The position numbers and the translations under genes are program-made. From positions 7,998,001-8,062,000 of the forward strand of contig NC_089390.1 in NCBI RefSeq assembly GCF_003171515.1: 64,000 bases of DNA. Direction: 5' to 3'. Within the stretch, counting starts at the first letter, position 1; the number at the start of each line of letters is the position of its first letter. Positions 11,285 to 23,261 of this stretch are shown piece after piece. The notes under the pieces were generated by a model. It saw nothing but the letters and a program-made list of their open reading frames with translations. It was not told the origin of the DNA and did no database searches. The stretch is from Pyrenophora tritici-repentis (taxonomy: Eukaryota > Ascomycota > Dothideomycetes > Pleosporales > Pleosporaceae).

Positions 11285-11500
11285 GTCATAGTCGTAGCGT
11301 AGGCGTGTGAGGAGCGTGTTTGGCTGTTGTGAGGCTACGAGGCTGGCTAGTTATGACTCGCTCGGCTGGCCTGGCGGCTGGGGGGGTCTTCTCCAGCTTC
11401 TTGAGCGACATACGCTTATCACGAACCCGCACGTATTCTCCCCATCAACCCACCGATCAATCTAATCCAAGCTGTGCGACGTGGCCAATGAGTGGCAACG
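10581..11500. other. Intergenic region with a GT repeat
   Basis: About 920 bp between two rightward genes. It carries a (GT)12 microsatellite at 11254-11277 and a short TATAGC repeat near 10991. No gene is supported. Confidence 0.5.
11254..11277. repeat. (GT)12 microsatellite
   Basis: Twelve uninterrupted GT units about 220 bp upstream of the SSXT-domain gene. Confidence 0.9.
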
Positions 11501-11511
11501 ATGGATTTTAA
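11488..11511 (+). promoter_or_regulatory. Overlapping upstream ORF at the SSXT-gene start
   Basis: An ATG at 11488 opens an 8-codon frame (MSGNDGF, stop at 11509-11511) that overlaps the main ATG at 11501 in another frame. Ribosomes that use the first ATG would pass the main start, so the arrangement could lower translation. The transcript start is unknown, so this is only a possibility. Confidence 0.3.
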
Positions 11512-12721
11512 TAACCCTAATGCGTATGGCGGGCAGTTTGCCAATTCCCCGCAACACACGCAATTTGATGCACAGGCGCGGCTTCAACAGCAGGCCAACC
11601 CACATGGCCAGTATGGTCAAGCCGCCTCGTTCCCGGGCATGGGTGCGGCCATGGGCAGTAATGTAATCCAGCCAGGACCGCCATATCTCCAGCGAGGTAA
11701 GCCAGTAACAGTAACGTGCGCCCTCGTCGTCAGCCTGTTCCTATTGCCGCTCAACGTGTGCGCGTTCCTCTTGTCTGACACGATGGAACAGGCGCGCTAC
11801 AGCAGCAACACCAGTTGTCGTCGCCGAGCCCCTACTCGACGGCGCCCTATTCACAAACGATGCCCTCGCCTGCCCACCAGCAGTTTGCCCAGAACCGCCA
11901 GACGGCCTCACCCGCGAGCGCGACGGGCCAGCAGCCCTTTGCGACTCCCACGCCACAGCCACAGCCACAGCCACAGCCCCAACACTCACCCGCCGCCATG
12001 CAGTCAAATGGCCACCACCACCAGCCCATGAACCTCCAGCTTCCCGTGAAGCCCGACCCGCCCCAGCTGCAGACGCCCATCAAGCAGGTGCCAAGGTCGC
12101 CCGTGTCGCCTGTTCACCACGCGCGTGCCCAGGACCGCGTCGCCACTCTGCTCGACATTAACAGCATCCTCATCCGCGAGGTATGTGACCTCCAGGCCCA
12201 GGGCAAAGCCGGGCCCATAGCACCCACGCCCGAGCAAAAGTCCGAAGCCGACAAGGCCCAACCGTCCAAGGAGTACGTAGAGTGAGTACCGCGCCTTCTA
12301 TTTGAGCTTAACCCTAACCACATGACACAGCTACATGCGCCGCCTACAAGCCAATCTCGCCTACCTCGCCCAAAACGCTGAAAAGGTGCCCAAGCCGGGC
12401 CAGCAGGTCCAACCGGGGCCCGCCATCATGTCGCTTCCTGCCTCGCCTCAGGAGCTGGTCAAGCTCTACACCAAACTGCAAGACCTCTTTCCCGGCTGGA
12501 AAGGTCAAACCGCCCAGATGAAGCAATCACCCGGCCCGCAACGCACCTCCTCCAACATGTCACAACCACCCAGCGCAGGCCTACAGCCAAATTGGGGACA
12601 GAACGCTATGCAGCAAAGCATGCAACAAGCACAACAACAGGCACAGCAGCAACAACAGCAACAACAACAAACCCAGCAACAGCAACAGCAAACCCAACAA
12701 CCAAAGCAAGAGAGCCAATAA
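11501..12721 (+). CDS. SSXT/SS18-domain, glutamine-rich protein (SWI/SNF-associated, Snf11-like)
   Basis: Three exons: 11501-11696, 11792-12281, 12331-12721; 358 residues. The central domain resembles the SS18 (SYT) N-terminal homology: RVATLLDINSILIREVCDLQ, then YVDYMRRLQANLAYLAQ, with the second intron splitting YVD codon 3. In animals this region binds Brm-type ATPases of SWI/SNF. Flanks are Pro/Gln-rich, with a (PQ)n run at 11951-11978 and a long polyQ tail encoded by mixed CAA/CAG at 12600-12715. The 3' part keeps the conserved LVKLYTKLQDLFPGWKGQ. A nuclear chromatin-remodelling role is inferred from the domain. Confidence 0.8.
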
Positions 12722-13947
12722 AGCAGGCGGGATACGAGTCGTCTATCGCGGGCGCATAGACGGCAACCACACTGTACTTGTATACACTTGAATGTTTTTC
12801 TTGTCAGAAACCAGACGTAAAGCGACAACACGGAATTTGCACTTGGGGGGCGTTTTCTTCTTTTCGCAAAGGTCCATCAATAACCTCCAGTTACCACTAG
12901 GATGGGTCAATCCCGTTATTATTATTCGGACATAGCAAATTTATTGCCCATGTTGAGCCTTTTTTTTTCACCGTTCCTCAATTCTGGAATGCTAAAACTG
13001 ACTAGGGTACTGCCATACTTAGTGAGGTTGGCCCTTTTGTGATCCAACAAGCTTTGCATGCACTGAGCATGAAGATATACTCCTCTAGCAGGTTCGGTTA
13101 TATAACGGAACTTGATGTCGCTATGCAGCCATGATTGTAGTATAGGAGCGGGTCATTGCCAACTTGCTACCCTGAACGCCTTTTCCTTACACAACTCTAT
13201 GTTTACCTTTTCTTCACTCATCTCGCGACATGACCGAAACTTTTCTTTTTCACATTCATTGCTTGCTTTTTTTGTTCGCATCGGACGTGAGAGGAGGACC
13301 GGGCTAGACGGTTAGACGGTATGTAAGGATCAAATTTTGGGATTTGTTTTCGTACCCCCCTCCCCCCTGCATCTCTCTCCCGTCTTTGTGTTTTGTGGCT
13401 TTGCGTACGAACGGCCTTATGCGTTGGACGTTAGATTTTGCACGCTTTTTTCCAAACCGATATCTTTTTCCAACGGGTTCCTCTTCGTATGGAGGTATGC
13501 AATGACATGTGAGGGTTTGGCTGTTTATGTTACGTGTGAACGTACAACTAAGGTTGAAATTGATTACAAGGAGACCACGTCAAACGACAATTACACGAGC
13601 GAGCAAGACGCAAGAAACACACACACAGTTCGGAGAATCTTTCTTTATTCCTTGTATCATATTCGCTACACCAAGCCACCTCCAAACCACACAAAACCTC
13701 AGTTGAGGAGAAAGAAGAAAATATACAGTAATGTAAGCAATCGTTTCCCATTGCAAGGGGGGTAAACGGATTGCTTCGCCAATGGCTCGTTGTTGTTGTT
13801 CTGTCATGAACAACCCAAACCAACCCAAACCAGTCCGTCTAAGACCGTGTATCCCCGACCGAGACCCAAAAAAGAAGCGCCATAGATGCCATGCAAAACA
13901 TGTTGATAGAAAACCGCCATCGTTCAAACTACGCAACATAGTTCAGC
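12722..13947. other. Convergent intergenic region
   Basis: About 1.2 kb between the SSXT gene and the convergent GH128 gene. T-rich in places (for example 12961-12968). Only weak frames such as 13337-13765 with no recognisable product. Presumably 3' UTRs. Confidence 0.5.
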
Positions 13948-15366
13948 TTAAGCAGTCCCAGCATAGATCTTGCCAGCCGCTGAAAGCGCGCCGTTGGAGT
14001 TGAGCTGGTTTTCGCCCTCACCAACCATGAAATAAGCGTAGCCGTCCACAACAGGTTCAGCATCAAGGTACTCAATGCACTGAGCCAAGAACTCGGCCGC
14101 CTGCTGTGGGTTGGCAGTACCGGGGTTGAGACCGAACTCGGTGATGAAGAGCTTCTGGCCCGTCTGCTTAGCGGCCTTTTCGACGTGCGCCTTGAAACGG
14201 TCGAAGACAGTGGAGTCGTACTGGTCGTAGAAATGGATGTTTGCGGCGTCGACAATGGCGTCGGGGCATACGGTATGGAACCTGCTGAGCCAGTCAAGAC
14301 CCAGAGGGGCTTGGCCGTTGGAGACGGATGGGCCGATGATGGTGATTTCTGGGTAGGTAGACTTGATTGGGTTCATGTATTCTTTCCAGGCGGAGCATGC
14401 AGCCTCGGGGCTAAGGTTGGCCTGGGCGGCGATGTCGGGCTCGTTGAATCCCATGACGGCAGTGCTCTTGTGCTTCTTGACGGCGAGGTCGACATTTGCG
14501 AGCCACTCTTGGGCCGTGGACTTGTCAGGACCGTGCATCATGGGGATGAACTGGGTGCCGATGTCGTTAGTCTCAGCTTGACCCCAGTTGTATCCGAAAC
14601 CAAATTTGGCGCCGAAAGTTGAGCATAGATGAGCATCGTTGTACGCAAGACCGCGCTTGATTCCAGAATAGCCGTTGCCGGCGCTGGGGGAAGGAGCGAG
14701 TGAAGAAGACGGGGCGGCGCTGCTAGCTACGGGCTGCTGGGCCATGGATGTAGTGACGACAGGAGAAGCCTCGGGAGTTTGAGCAGGGTATCCAGCAGCC
14801 GAAGTAGTCTCCGCAACGGGAGTCTTGACGGGAGCCGAAGACGGAATGGGGCTCTCCTTGACGGGGGTGGCAGCAGGAGGAGCAGCAGGGTAGCCAGCGG
14901 CCGAGGAGCTCTGCTCAGCAGCGGGAGTTGCGGGAGCAGCAGGGCTGGGGGACGAAGCGCCGTAGCCTGAGTCAACAGATGACTCGGCTGCGGGAGCAGA
15001 GGGCTTGGGAGCAGGGGTACCAGCACCGGGGGTGATGGTGACGGTGACCTTCTCCTTTGCAGTCACGGTGACGGTATTGGCACCGCATCCAGTGCTGAAG
15101 AGACCAGTGGATGCTGCGGCAGCGTCAACACTCTCAGGGGAACTCGATACATGGAGGTAGACAGTCGAGTAGAGAGTCTGTGTCGAGGTTGAAGTCGTGT
15201 CAATGGTAGTGGTACCAGTTCCAGCAGGGACAGCAGAGCTGTTGTAGGCACCCCATCCGCCGGTAGGGTAAGCAGCGCGGTGGTGGAACTTGTTGTGCTG
15301 GTAGTGGGGAACAGCAGCGGCCACGGAGGCGAGAGCCAAAAGGCTGGTGATCTTGACTGAGGACAT
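13948..15366 (-). CDS. Secreted GH128-type beta-1,3-glucanase-like wall protein (Asl1-like)
   Basis: A single exon of 472 residues. A signal peptide (SLLALASVAAAVP) is followed by a Ser/Thr/Pro/Ala-rich linker of about 200 residues, likely O-glycosylated, then a catalytic domain. The domain begins KRGLAYNDAHLCSTFG and contains GFGYNWG, MGFNEPDIAAQANLSP and LFITEFGLNPG. NEP and TEFG are the two conserved acid-bearing strands of this family (glycosyl hydrolase catalytic core; fission yeast Asl1). It probably acts on beta-1,3-glucan in the cell wall. Upstream lies about 3 kb without genes. Confidence 0.88.
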   Translation of the reverse strand: MSSVKITSLLALASVAAAVPHYQHNKFHHRAAYPTGGWGAYNSSAVPAGTGTTTIDTTSTSTQTLYSTVYLHVSSSPESVDAAAASTGLFSTGCGANTVTVTAKEKVTVTITPGAGTPAPKPSAPAAESSVDSGYGASSPSPAAPATPAAEQSSSAAGYPAAPPAATPVKESPIPSSAPVKTPVAETTSAAGYPAQTPEASPVVTTSMAQQPVASSAAPSSSLAPSPSAGNGYSGIKRGLAYNDAHLCSTFGAKFGFGYNWGQAETNDIGTQFIPMMHGPDKSTAQEWLANVDLAVKKHKSTAVMGFNEPDIAAQANLSPEAACSAWKEYMNPIKSTYPEITIIGPSVSNGQAPLGLDWLSRFHTVCPDAIVDAANIHFYDQYDSTVFDRFKAHVEKAAKQTGQKLFITEFGLNPGTANPQQAAEFLAQCIEYLDAEPVVDGYAYFMVGEGENQLNSNGALSAAGKIYAGTA

Positions 15367-18332
15367 GTTTGTTGTTTACGATTGTTTGTCGATTGAACAA
15401 GGCAGGTTTACTGGTATCGGTTGCGTGCGTGCTTGAGGGTATCGATGAGTAAAAGCAAGATGCAGCTGACCTGAGCGCAAACAATAGGATCTTGACGTGT
15501 CGAACAAGGAATGTGATAGTCAATAGTGACTGAAGAGAATGTACCGAGCAAAAGTGCTCAAAAGAATGGCAGGGCAACGACCGAGAGATGTGAGTCCAAG
15601 GAAGGTGGTGACAAGGAAGAAAAGTCGGGGAGAATGCGGATGGGTTTGAACATTCATATATCCACGCGGGGCACCCGGGCGCGAGCGAGCCCCAATCCTT
15701 CCCACCCGCCCGCCTAGACCTTGGAAAACCTGCGTAAGCAAACTTTTTGCGCAAACGGAGAATACAGGGGTCGGGTGGTGAAGATTGCCCTCTGCAGCCA
15801 TTCACGACACAGAAACAGGCTGAACCGCTAAGGTCGTGGCTTGCCATGATTAGCTACAGCATAGCGCCGGGCGTTTCACATAGCCGCCACTTTCAGGTAC
15901 ACCCGCTCACCCTGCCCACGACGAGCAGGGGCATTGCTGCGGCTCGCTTGCATCGGGCTTCGTCTTTCCGCCTGAATCAGCAAGGCTGATCTATCGATAG
16001 ATGGCTTGGACAGTAATCCTTGGGTGACATCTGCAGTCATCATTGTCCGGTCCCAGCTGTCTACCAAAAGAGACGTGACCTTCTCTTTGCCTGGTCCCAT
16101 GAATCTGGCAGACTTTTCGCCAGACTTCTCCCAACCTTGGCTTTGCGCGGGCTGTAAAGGGGTGGGGCCGCGCAGACGCCGCCACGGGATGGCATCGATT
16201 CTAGACACCTTCTGTCATCTCCGAAGGGTTTGGCCTACGGAGTTTGGCCTTTTTAGATCAAGGCTGACGAGTACCGTCGATTTGTTGAATCTGAGTTCGG
16301 GACCCGGGCTGGACGTTGCGCCTTTGGTGCAGTCACCGCTTACGAGGCTTCTCGTCTTTACGAGTCCGATCGACGAGTCCAAGCCTCAGGATACGGAGTG
16401 GAGGCGTTCAGTCCAGCTCTCGGCACATCCTCCTCCTCCTCAGCTCGTTATCGGGTGCAACCTCGACGCGAAAATCTCCTTTGGTTTCTGCTTCGGATCA
16501 AAGACAAGATACTGCAAGGCGTCCCTTGCTCCATTGTCCACGTTGCTTGTTCGTGGCCACTGGAACGTATGTGGCGTCTACGTGAAAGCGCGCCGATGAG
16601 CCCTTGTTCAACAATGCCGACGTTCTTTCTTTGTCGGCATGCGAACGGCCTTTGTTTTCTTGCTATCTGCTTTGGCCTTCGCGGGGTATACCCTCGCCTT
16701 TGCCCTGTTGATTCATAACCCCATGGTGCTTGACGACGTCATACGGCGTAACCAGTTTCATTATCGTATTTGCACCGAGTCACTGAACCTTGTTTACGTA
16801 CATTCACTGGAGAATACATCCCAGTATATTTGACTTGCTTGTAGCACAACACCACACCTTCTCTACATGACAATTCTCATTTGTTGGCTGAATCGACTTT
16901 GCCACTGTAGAAATAGAAAGACACGATGATTGCTGACGGCCCGCGCTATCGATAGGCTATAATCGACAGCACTTAAGCCTAAGGTTCCTGCATAAGCGCT
17001 GCAACGCTTGCGCAACCTAACGCATGCACATTCATTTCCCAACAGCCGGCGCCTGACATACGTCGCATTGGCTGTCACACGCACACACACATAGGTACAT
17101 ACCGGTGTGCTTTGACTCATGGGGGAAAATAGCAAGCAGACGAATTAATATCCACTGCAAGGACTTCAAAAGCCTCTCCACCAGGGTCTAGCCTCTAGAC
17201 TTACTTATCTGCTGCGCGTGGGTCACCCGGCGGCTAAGCTTCCAGATCATACATGTCACGTGCTGGGTTGCAGGTGCCCAAGGTATGCCTGTATACTCGA
17301 TTTGGCTCAATGCAATTTTCTCGTATTCTAGATTACCATATTCGCCACAACATCTCGAACATGCTACTCTACACTTTTATACAGCAGTATCAAAGCAACC
17401 GTTCTTGTCCTCAACTACCATGACGTCAAGCAAATCGCGCAAATCCGCCCCTAAACCCCCGAAATTGCACCACATCATTGAAGATCATCCGCGCACAACA
17501 ACCGTCGATCACCGTATATTTCATTGGCAGCCAGCCTACCACTACCGTACAACTCCTAAACACACTCGTGAACCAACTTCACAGCACTAATGATTTCCGA
17601 CCCTCGCTCACAAGTACGCAAAAAAAGATACCCACGCGTTCGTGAACCATAACACTCGTTCCGAAACACTCAGGGTCGCGCCTGACATACCAGTCAGCCA
17701 ACCAGATAGTCAGCCGGTCGCTCCCGCTACAGTGCTGACATACTAACAAGACTGTAATTTGATCTGACCACCTACCCCACCTACCCTGGCAGACAGAGCC
17801 TAGATTCAAAGTAATTTCCTGAACCCGTTCGGCTGTGAAGATCGCTGAAAGCTTGTTTTCTCTTCGCCCCCGGCTCGCTGGCGAGGGATGGCTGGTTAGT
17901 AGATGCTAACGGTCCATTTGGGAAAGGGGGGAAGGCGAGTACAATTCGCGCCATATCTACCGCACAAGCTGATGGATGATGACGGACTGAGTTGTTGTCG
18001 CCGTGGATACGATTGCAAGTGGGCTGAACAGGTGACATTCAATAGTGCAAAATCCATGGTTCCTGCGCTCGGTATGCCGTATCCATGGTAAGACAGTAGT
18101 AGCAGGCTGCAATGAACACAGGGACAAGGACCTCGTCATAACACACACCATTATAACTTGTGGGAAGAAGTAGTGGTATTTGTCTTCCTTTACATACACC
18201 ACAATAGCCACGCAATCCAAGCCGAAAACTTAGCAAGTTGGTAAAAAGAGCAAAGGCCCTCTACCAGCACAACTCTGCCACACTCTCTTTCTACCCATTA
18301 TGGAAGACATAATGCTAGATATCACAATCGTG
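15367..18332. other. 3-kb stretch without a supported gene
   Basis: Frames here (for example 16006-16599 and 17420-17590) look random or are too short to assign. No tRNA, inverted repeat or transposase similarity was noticed. The left part is presumably the GH128 promoter. Confidence 0.45.
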
Positions 18333-18989
18333 CTATCCCGCTAAAGTCGTTGTAGCTGCTACAGTCCTACTCATCCCCATCGTAGTACCCCAACCCCCTG
18401 GTAGTGTAAAAGGAGTCGTAGGCCAAGTGAACTCCGATGCCATTGACACTAAAGAAGCCTGAGAGACCGGCCATGTAGCATTTGAAGACGGCAATGGATC
18501 TATAGGCACCATAGTACTAGCCACGGATCCACCTGTCGTGCCTATGTCTGCAAAACTAGACATGGTCATGGATATCGTAGATAATATAGTCGTCCGAGTT
18601 CTCCAGGGTATACCAGATACAGATATGTCTTCTGTAACTGAGATCGGGATTTCGAGTTTGGATTGCGAAGACGCCGTAGCCACCCCTGTCGAACTAGCTG
18701 GGTTTATCTGGCTAGCTGGAGCAGTCGCGGTTGTCGTATCAAAACCAGGAACCTCCTGCTGCTCATCTGGTGTGGGTATGACAGAGCCTGGTGAAGGGGG
18801 AACGGCGAAGCCTGAGCTTGTGAGGTATGGGTCGGATACACAGAGCGTATGTGTGTCGGTGGCAAGGATGGGTTTTGTGGGATCAGAGGTGATTGTCGGG
18901 GGATCAAAGGAGATGGAGGTGGCGGGTGCTGCTAGTATGAGGCTGGATAGTGGGAAGATCATCGTGAGATGGATGGTAGCAAGGTACAT
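18333..18989 (-). CDS. Small secreted Ser/Thr-rich protein, unknown
   Basis: Starting at the internal ATG at 18989 gives 218 residues beginning with a clear signal peptide (MYLATIHLTMIFPLSSLILA, cleavage near APA). The frame remains open 37 codons upstream, but that part would bury the signal. The mature protein is Ser/Thr/Pro-rich with one Cys, one N-glycosylation site (NAT) and no recognisable domain. It could be a wall-associated or effector-like secreted protein, but nothing in the sequence proves a role. Confidence 0.5.
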   Translation of the reverse strand: MYLATIHLTMIFPLSSLILAAPATSISFDPPTITSDPTKPILATDTHTLCVSDPYLTSSGFAVPPSPGSVIPTPDEQQEVPGFDTTTATAPASQINPASSTGVATASSQSKLEIPISVTEDISVSGIPWRTRTTILSTISMTMSSFADIGTTGGSVASTMVPIDPLPSSNATWPVSQASLVSMASEFTWPTTPFTLPGGWGTTMGMSRTVAATTTLAG

Positions 18990-19246
18990 GATGGATGCTG
19001 ACTTGGATTTAGTATATGATAGTGAGTGGAGGGTGAGCGTGTATGGCGGAAGAGGGTATATAAACATAACAAGAAAGATGGAGAGTTCATGCGCTATCAA
19101 TGGTGTGTTGTATTAATGAAGGGGGAACGTGAATTATATATGACGCATCGCTCCACGAGATACGTCAATGATTCACGTCCAAACGCTCCAGTATTCAAGT
19201 GCAGTTACAACTAGAGTTTTGGCCTTAGACAAAACATCTTCTTCAA

Positions 19247-20770
19247 TTAACACCTTATCTCAGCAGCCTTCCTAAGCCGGTTCATGACTGCAGCTGCAAT
19301 ATCATCACCCGTCTTATCGTCAATGCCCTCTACATATATCGTCTCAACAGCCTTCTTGTCCAGCTCTCTAAGCGCCGAGAATAATCCTCTCGCGACATCT
19401 TCTGTCTTGGCCCCAAGATCGATATCCCACACCTGAATCGCGCCGGGTTTGACAATATAGTGATCTGAATGCGGTATTTGGTGCTGAGTGACGGAGCGTA
19501 GGAGGTTGGAAAGTCGTGACGGAGAGGTGTCAGCATCTAGGGAAGCTGCTGTGTCCGGTGAAGAGCAGACCACCTGTCCAATCATATCTGGCTTGTGTAC
19601 TTTCTGAGAGGGGAGGCCTAATACAGGTTCCCAACCCTTTGTCCGGATTATTCCAATCCTGCTCTTACTCTTGAGCTCGTCAGGCGTAGGTTTGTTTGCT
19701 CCGGATTCAAACAAAAGAACGGATGCCTTTGGACTGTAATGTCTGTACTTCATTCCAGGCGCTCGCGGTTTGCTTGAATCTTCTGCTTGCTTATCCTTAT
19801 ATCCAACAATCACGCTCTCCCAACCTGGGCATTGTCTCAACTGCTCTACCGTGACACCGCCTGGTCGTAATATTGCTGGTGGATTTGACAGGCCATCTAC
19901 GACTGTGCTTTCCACACCCACTTCACATGGCCCACCGTCAATTATCAAGTCGAGTTTCTCCCTCAAGTCGTCATGGACATGCTCCGCGGCGGTGGGTGAG
20001 GGTCGCGTCGAAGCGTTCGCAGAGGGTGCAGCAAGTGGGCGTCCGCACAGTCGCAGGAGCGACAATGCGATGATGGAACGGGGCATACGTGCGCCAAAGG
20101 TAGAGAGACCCGCAGTAACCTCTGGCGCGAGGATCGAGTTTTGGGGGACCGGCAGGATGATAGTAATTGGACCAGGCCAGAAGCGTTCAATCACCGGCCT
20201 ATAGATTTCAGGAATCGGATCTTTGCCCAAAATCTTCCCGTCGCCTTCAGCTTCCAGTCTTCCTGCTAACAGGGCTCGCAACTGCGGTAGCGAGTGCACA
20301 TGTACAATCAGAGGATTATCAGCCGGCCTTCCCTTCCTAGCAAATATTTCCTTTACAGCTGCGCTTCTTGTAGCATCTGCGCCGAGTCCGTATACGGTTT
20401 CGGTAGGAAATGCCACCGGGTTGTTGGTATCTTGCAGCTCTTTTGCCGCCCTCTTCATGATGCCAGCATGCTCAGACCCCTCTGATTCATCATATTCAAT
20501 ATCCCACTCATCAATCAAATCATCCGTCCTCCTGAAGGTGATTTTGCCCAATTTCTGGGGGTCCACGAGTTTCATTGCAGAATCAGACATAGTTCCGGCC
20601 ATGCGCTTGGAAGGTGTAGGCGTGAAGAACGTAGCCGGAGCCCTCAGCGTGGTAACCGGGACGTGGCAGCGCTTTGATGCGGCGGCTTGCACCAAAGAAC
20701 GTGTCGGAGCAGAATATGAGCAGAGCTTTGTGAGATTGACATTTGGTATGCGGGGATGTCGATTGGGCAT
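19247..20770 (-). CDS. SUA5: Threonylcarbamoyl-AMP synthase Sua5 (t6A37 tRNA modification)
   Basis: A single exon of 507 residues. The YrdC domain (about 95-300) has PVAFPTETVYGLGADATRSA, KGRPADNPLIVHVHS and PSANASTRPSPT, which hold the family's Lys/Arg and SxN substrate contacts. A linker with PGMKYRHYSPKA leads to the C-terminal Sua5 domain. The enzyme makes threonylcarbamoyl-AMP from Thr, bicarbonate and ATP for t6A at position 37 of ANN-decoding tRNAs. Residues 1-56 are basic and lack acids, like a mitochondrial presequence. A second Met cluster (MAGTMSDS, residue 57) could start a cytosolic form. Confidence 0.95.
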   Translation of the reverse strand: MPNRHPRIPNVNLTKLCSYSAPTRSLVQAAASKRCHVPVTTLRAPATFFTPTPSKRMAGTMSDSAMKLVDPQKLGKITFRRTDDLIDEWDIEYDESEGSEHAGIMKRAAKELQDTNNPVAFPTETVYGLGADATRSAAVKEIFARKGRPADNPLIVHVHSLPQLRALLAGRLEAEGDGKILGKDPIPEIYRPVIERFWPGPITIILPVPQNSILAPEVTAGLSTFGARMPRSIIALSLLRLCGRPLAAPSANASTRPSPTAAEHVHDDLREKLDLIIDGGPCEVGVESTVVDGLSNPPAILRPGGVTVEQLRQCPGWESVIVGYKDKQAEDSSKPRAPGMKYRHYSPKASVLLFESGANKPTPDELKSKSRIGIIRTKGWEPVLGLPSQKVHKPDMIGQVVCSSPDTAASLDADTSPSRLSNLLRSVTQHQIPHSDHYIVKPGAIQVWDIDLGAKTEDVARGLFSALRELDKKAVETIYVEGIDDKTGDDIAAAVMNRLRKAAEIRC

Positions 20771-21222
20771 CAGGGTGATGACTGGTGAGGACCAAAATTT
20801 CTCGGAAAGGTGTGGGGCTGCAGTTCCGATCCGGCCGCGGCAACGACGTCACCGACATCCACCTCAAAGTCATTCATGAATGCCAGGCGAGCAATACATT
20901 CACCTCACTTAATAATGAGAACTAGTTACAGTAATGATGTGGAATTGCATTCGCGCGTCTGTCCAAGCTCGCCAATGTAAACTATCCGACCCTTATACTC
21001 ATGTTACAAAAGTGCTCAATCGAGTAACCAACATGCCCAAAAATACATTGGATCCACATGAAAACAACGCCAATACACCGTCCATCCCAAAAGCCTACGT
21101 TCAAACGTAGTGTGACCAGGAAAAGAAGAAAGGGTATCCAGCCAACGACGCCAGATGAATCAAGCCCCCCGAGGCAGTCAGTCTCGAAGAAGTAATAAGC
21201 CACTTGTTAGAACTCTCGCCTT

Positions 21223-23214
21223 TTAGGCAGATACAGACACCTCTGGGGGACCTTGGAACATGGCCTCGGTGGGCGCATCAACCTCTCCCGCCGGTGAAGC
21301 TTGTGCCTGAGAAGGCAGTTCGCCGCTCGCGCCAGTCTCTGCCCATTGGCCCCAGAGACCGCGCTTAGCGCGAATACGGAGCGGACCACCAAGTTGATTG
21401 ACTGGCTGTTCGACCTTGATAGCGTCCTTGGTAGCTAAGACGAGCATCTCAAAAAACATCTTGGTCGCATCATTTCGCGAGGTGCGCGTTTCCGGGAACA
21501 TGTCCTGGAATACGATGCTGTTCTTTTGGCGTTCGGCTTCGCTTTCTTCGGCTTCAGGTCCAAACTGCTCACGCAAGAAGTGAACGGCGTGTTTTGTGCC
21601 TAGGGAGATTGGTCCAGCTTCCGAGGGATGGACAAGAGGAGCGGTTGTATCGTCAAAGTTGTCTGGAACAGGCGAAAACATGTCTTCCTCTTCTCCTTGT
21701 TCCTCTGCCTGTTGCTGGAAACCGGGCTCGTCGGGAAGTTGGATTATGTCATCAGATCCGGCAATTGTGGTGTTGTTATCACCCCCTAGACCCATGTCAC
21801 CCGCTCCCAAGGTCGGCTCATCTTGGTCAAACTCCAGTTGCAATTGTGGTGTCTTCTCTCCTTCAGCGGCCGCGTCATCTTCTGGGGTACCAGGCTCGGC
21901 AGCAGTATTGTCGCGTTTGCGCTTTTGAGCAGGGCGGGAGACAACCTCTAGAGAAAGAATGCCGCGTAGCTCTGGAGCCCAACCTTGGCTCCGGCCATCG
22001 CCGAGGATGCTTGAGACGAATCCTCCAGACCTTTGCATATTGAGCAATGCCATAAGAAGAGGGTCGCGAGGAAGGAACGAGGCTGGCTTGAGGATCTTCT
22101 CACGATTGTTCTGTTGCTCCCGGAGCTGATGGCTCGATATCATGGTTTCAGCATCGGCTCCAATGACCCTCCTACGCTTCGCCCGGGCTTGGTGAATGGA
22201 TTCTTCCTCTTCTTCCTCCTGCTCTGGCTCTGGCTCAAACACTGTAGTGTTTTGCTCGGCAACTTCTTGCTCTAGCCGGGTAGCCTCTTCCTCTCCCAAC
22301 TCGGAGAGTGGCGATTCTTCACGCTGTCGCATGGGTAAGTCACCAGCTATCGAGCTTGCTGGGAGACCTGTCTCGGTCATGCCGCCCATTGTGATGTCCT
22401 CGTCATCTCCAAGCCCAAGATTGAGTTCCACATCAGCAGCATGGGCCAGTTCCGTTGGGGGGTCTTCACCGATATCCAGGCCAAGGTCGTCGTCGAGGTT
22501 CTTGTCTAGTGCGGTGAAGTCTTCGGACTGATGTCGCTCCAAAGGTGCGTTACGGCCGAGCTCAATACTGGTACCCTCATCATACGCAGCTGGGCGATCA
22601 AAGTCGTCGTACTCGCCGATATCCAGATTCAAATCATCATCTGGAAGCTCCATCGGTTCCATACGTGCCTGCTCAATGCTGCCAGAGAGGAACTGGCTGT
22701 TGTCCCAATCCGGAACGGTGGTGTTTCCAAGATCCAGATTGCCACTAATGGGTTGCGAAAAGAGGAACGAGGGATCTGGCATGGGTGCTAGCAGGTCAAG
22801 ATCGGTGATCTGATCTGGCAGGATCAGGTTGGTGGGGTTGGCGACATGGGTTTGGGCGGGCAGATCGATGTTCCCTGGTCGGAAGGCCTAAAGATGGGTC
22901 AGTAGTGGTCGTGTGGAGTTGTTGGTAGAGAGGGAGCTTACCATCTTAATCTTCCACAGGGCCTCGTTGCAGTCATCCTGTAGATAATGCGCCTTCTTGT
23001 GGTAGATGCGCACTTCACCAAGAAGCAACTGCGCATTCAATCGCAATGCAAGGGGGCCGCCAGCAGCCACCTCGGGTCGGATGATGACCTCGCAACTCTC
23101 CGGGATCTTGTGCTGCAGCACCTGAGCTTTGGTAAGCTTCTTCTGCTGATTCGAGGCGAGCCACACGTGGGCAAGCGCGCCCTGCTTGAACAGCAGATCC
23201 TCGGGAAGAAACAT
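21223..23214 (-). CDS. RAD21: Cohesin kleisin Rad21/Scc1/Mcd1
   Basis: Two exons: 23214-22942 and 22887-21223, phase 0, 645 residues. The N-terminal Rad21/Rec8 domain is clear: MFLPEDLLFKQGALAHVWLA, KKLTKAQVLQ, LLLGEVRIYHKKAHYLQDDC, KIKMAFRPGNIDLP. The intron falls exactly after KIKM. The middle is acidic and disordered. The C-terminal winged helix, which binds Smc1, contains QDMFPETRTSRNDATKMFFE and ends just past RGLWGQW. The protein closes the cohesin ring and is cut by separase at anaphase. It is a mitotic Scc1 rather than Rec8, judging from KIKMAFRP, though the two are hard to tell apart by eye. An MCB motif lies 48 bp upstream of the ATG. Confidence 0.93.
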
Positions 23215-23261
23215 GGTGGCGGTTGAATAGGTCGCGTCGGGTAGCAGTCGTGTTTACGTCG

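Noticed and set aside
16006..16599. 197-codon plus-strand frame
   Set aside because: Composition is random, no motif is visible and it overlaps other frames of similar quality.
17420..17590. 56-codon frame with good start context (MTSSKSRKSAPKPPKL...)
   Set aside because: Too short and without a recognisable motif or neighbour context; chance cannot be excluded.
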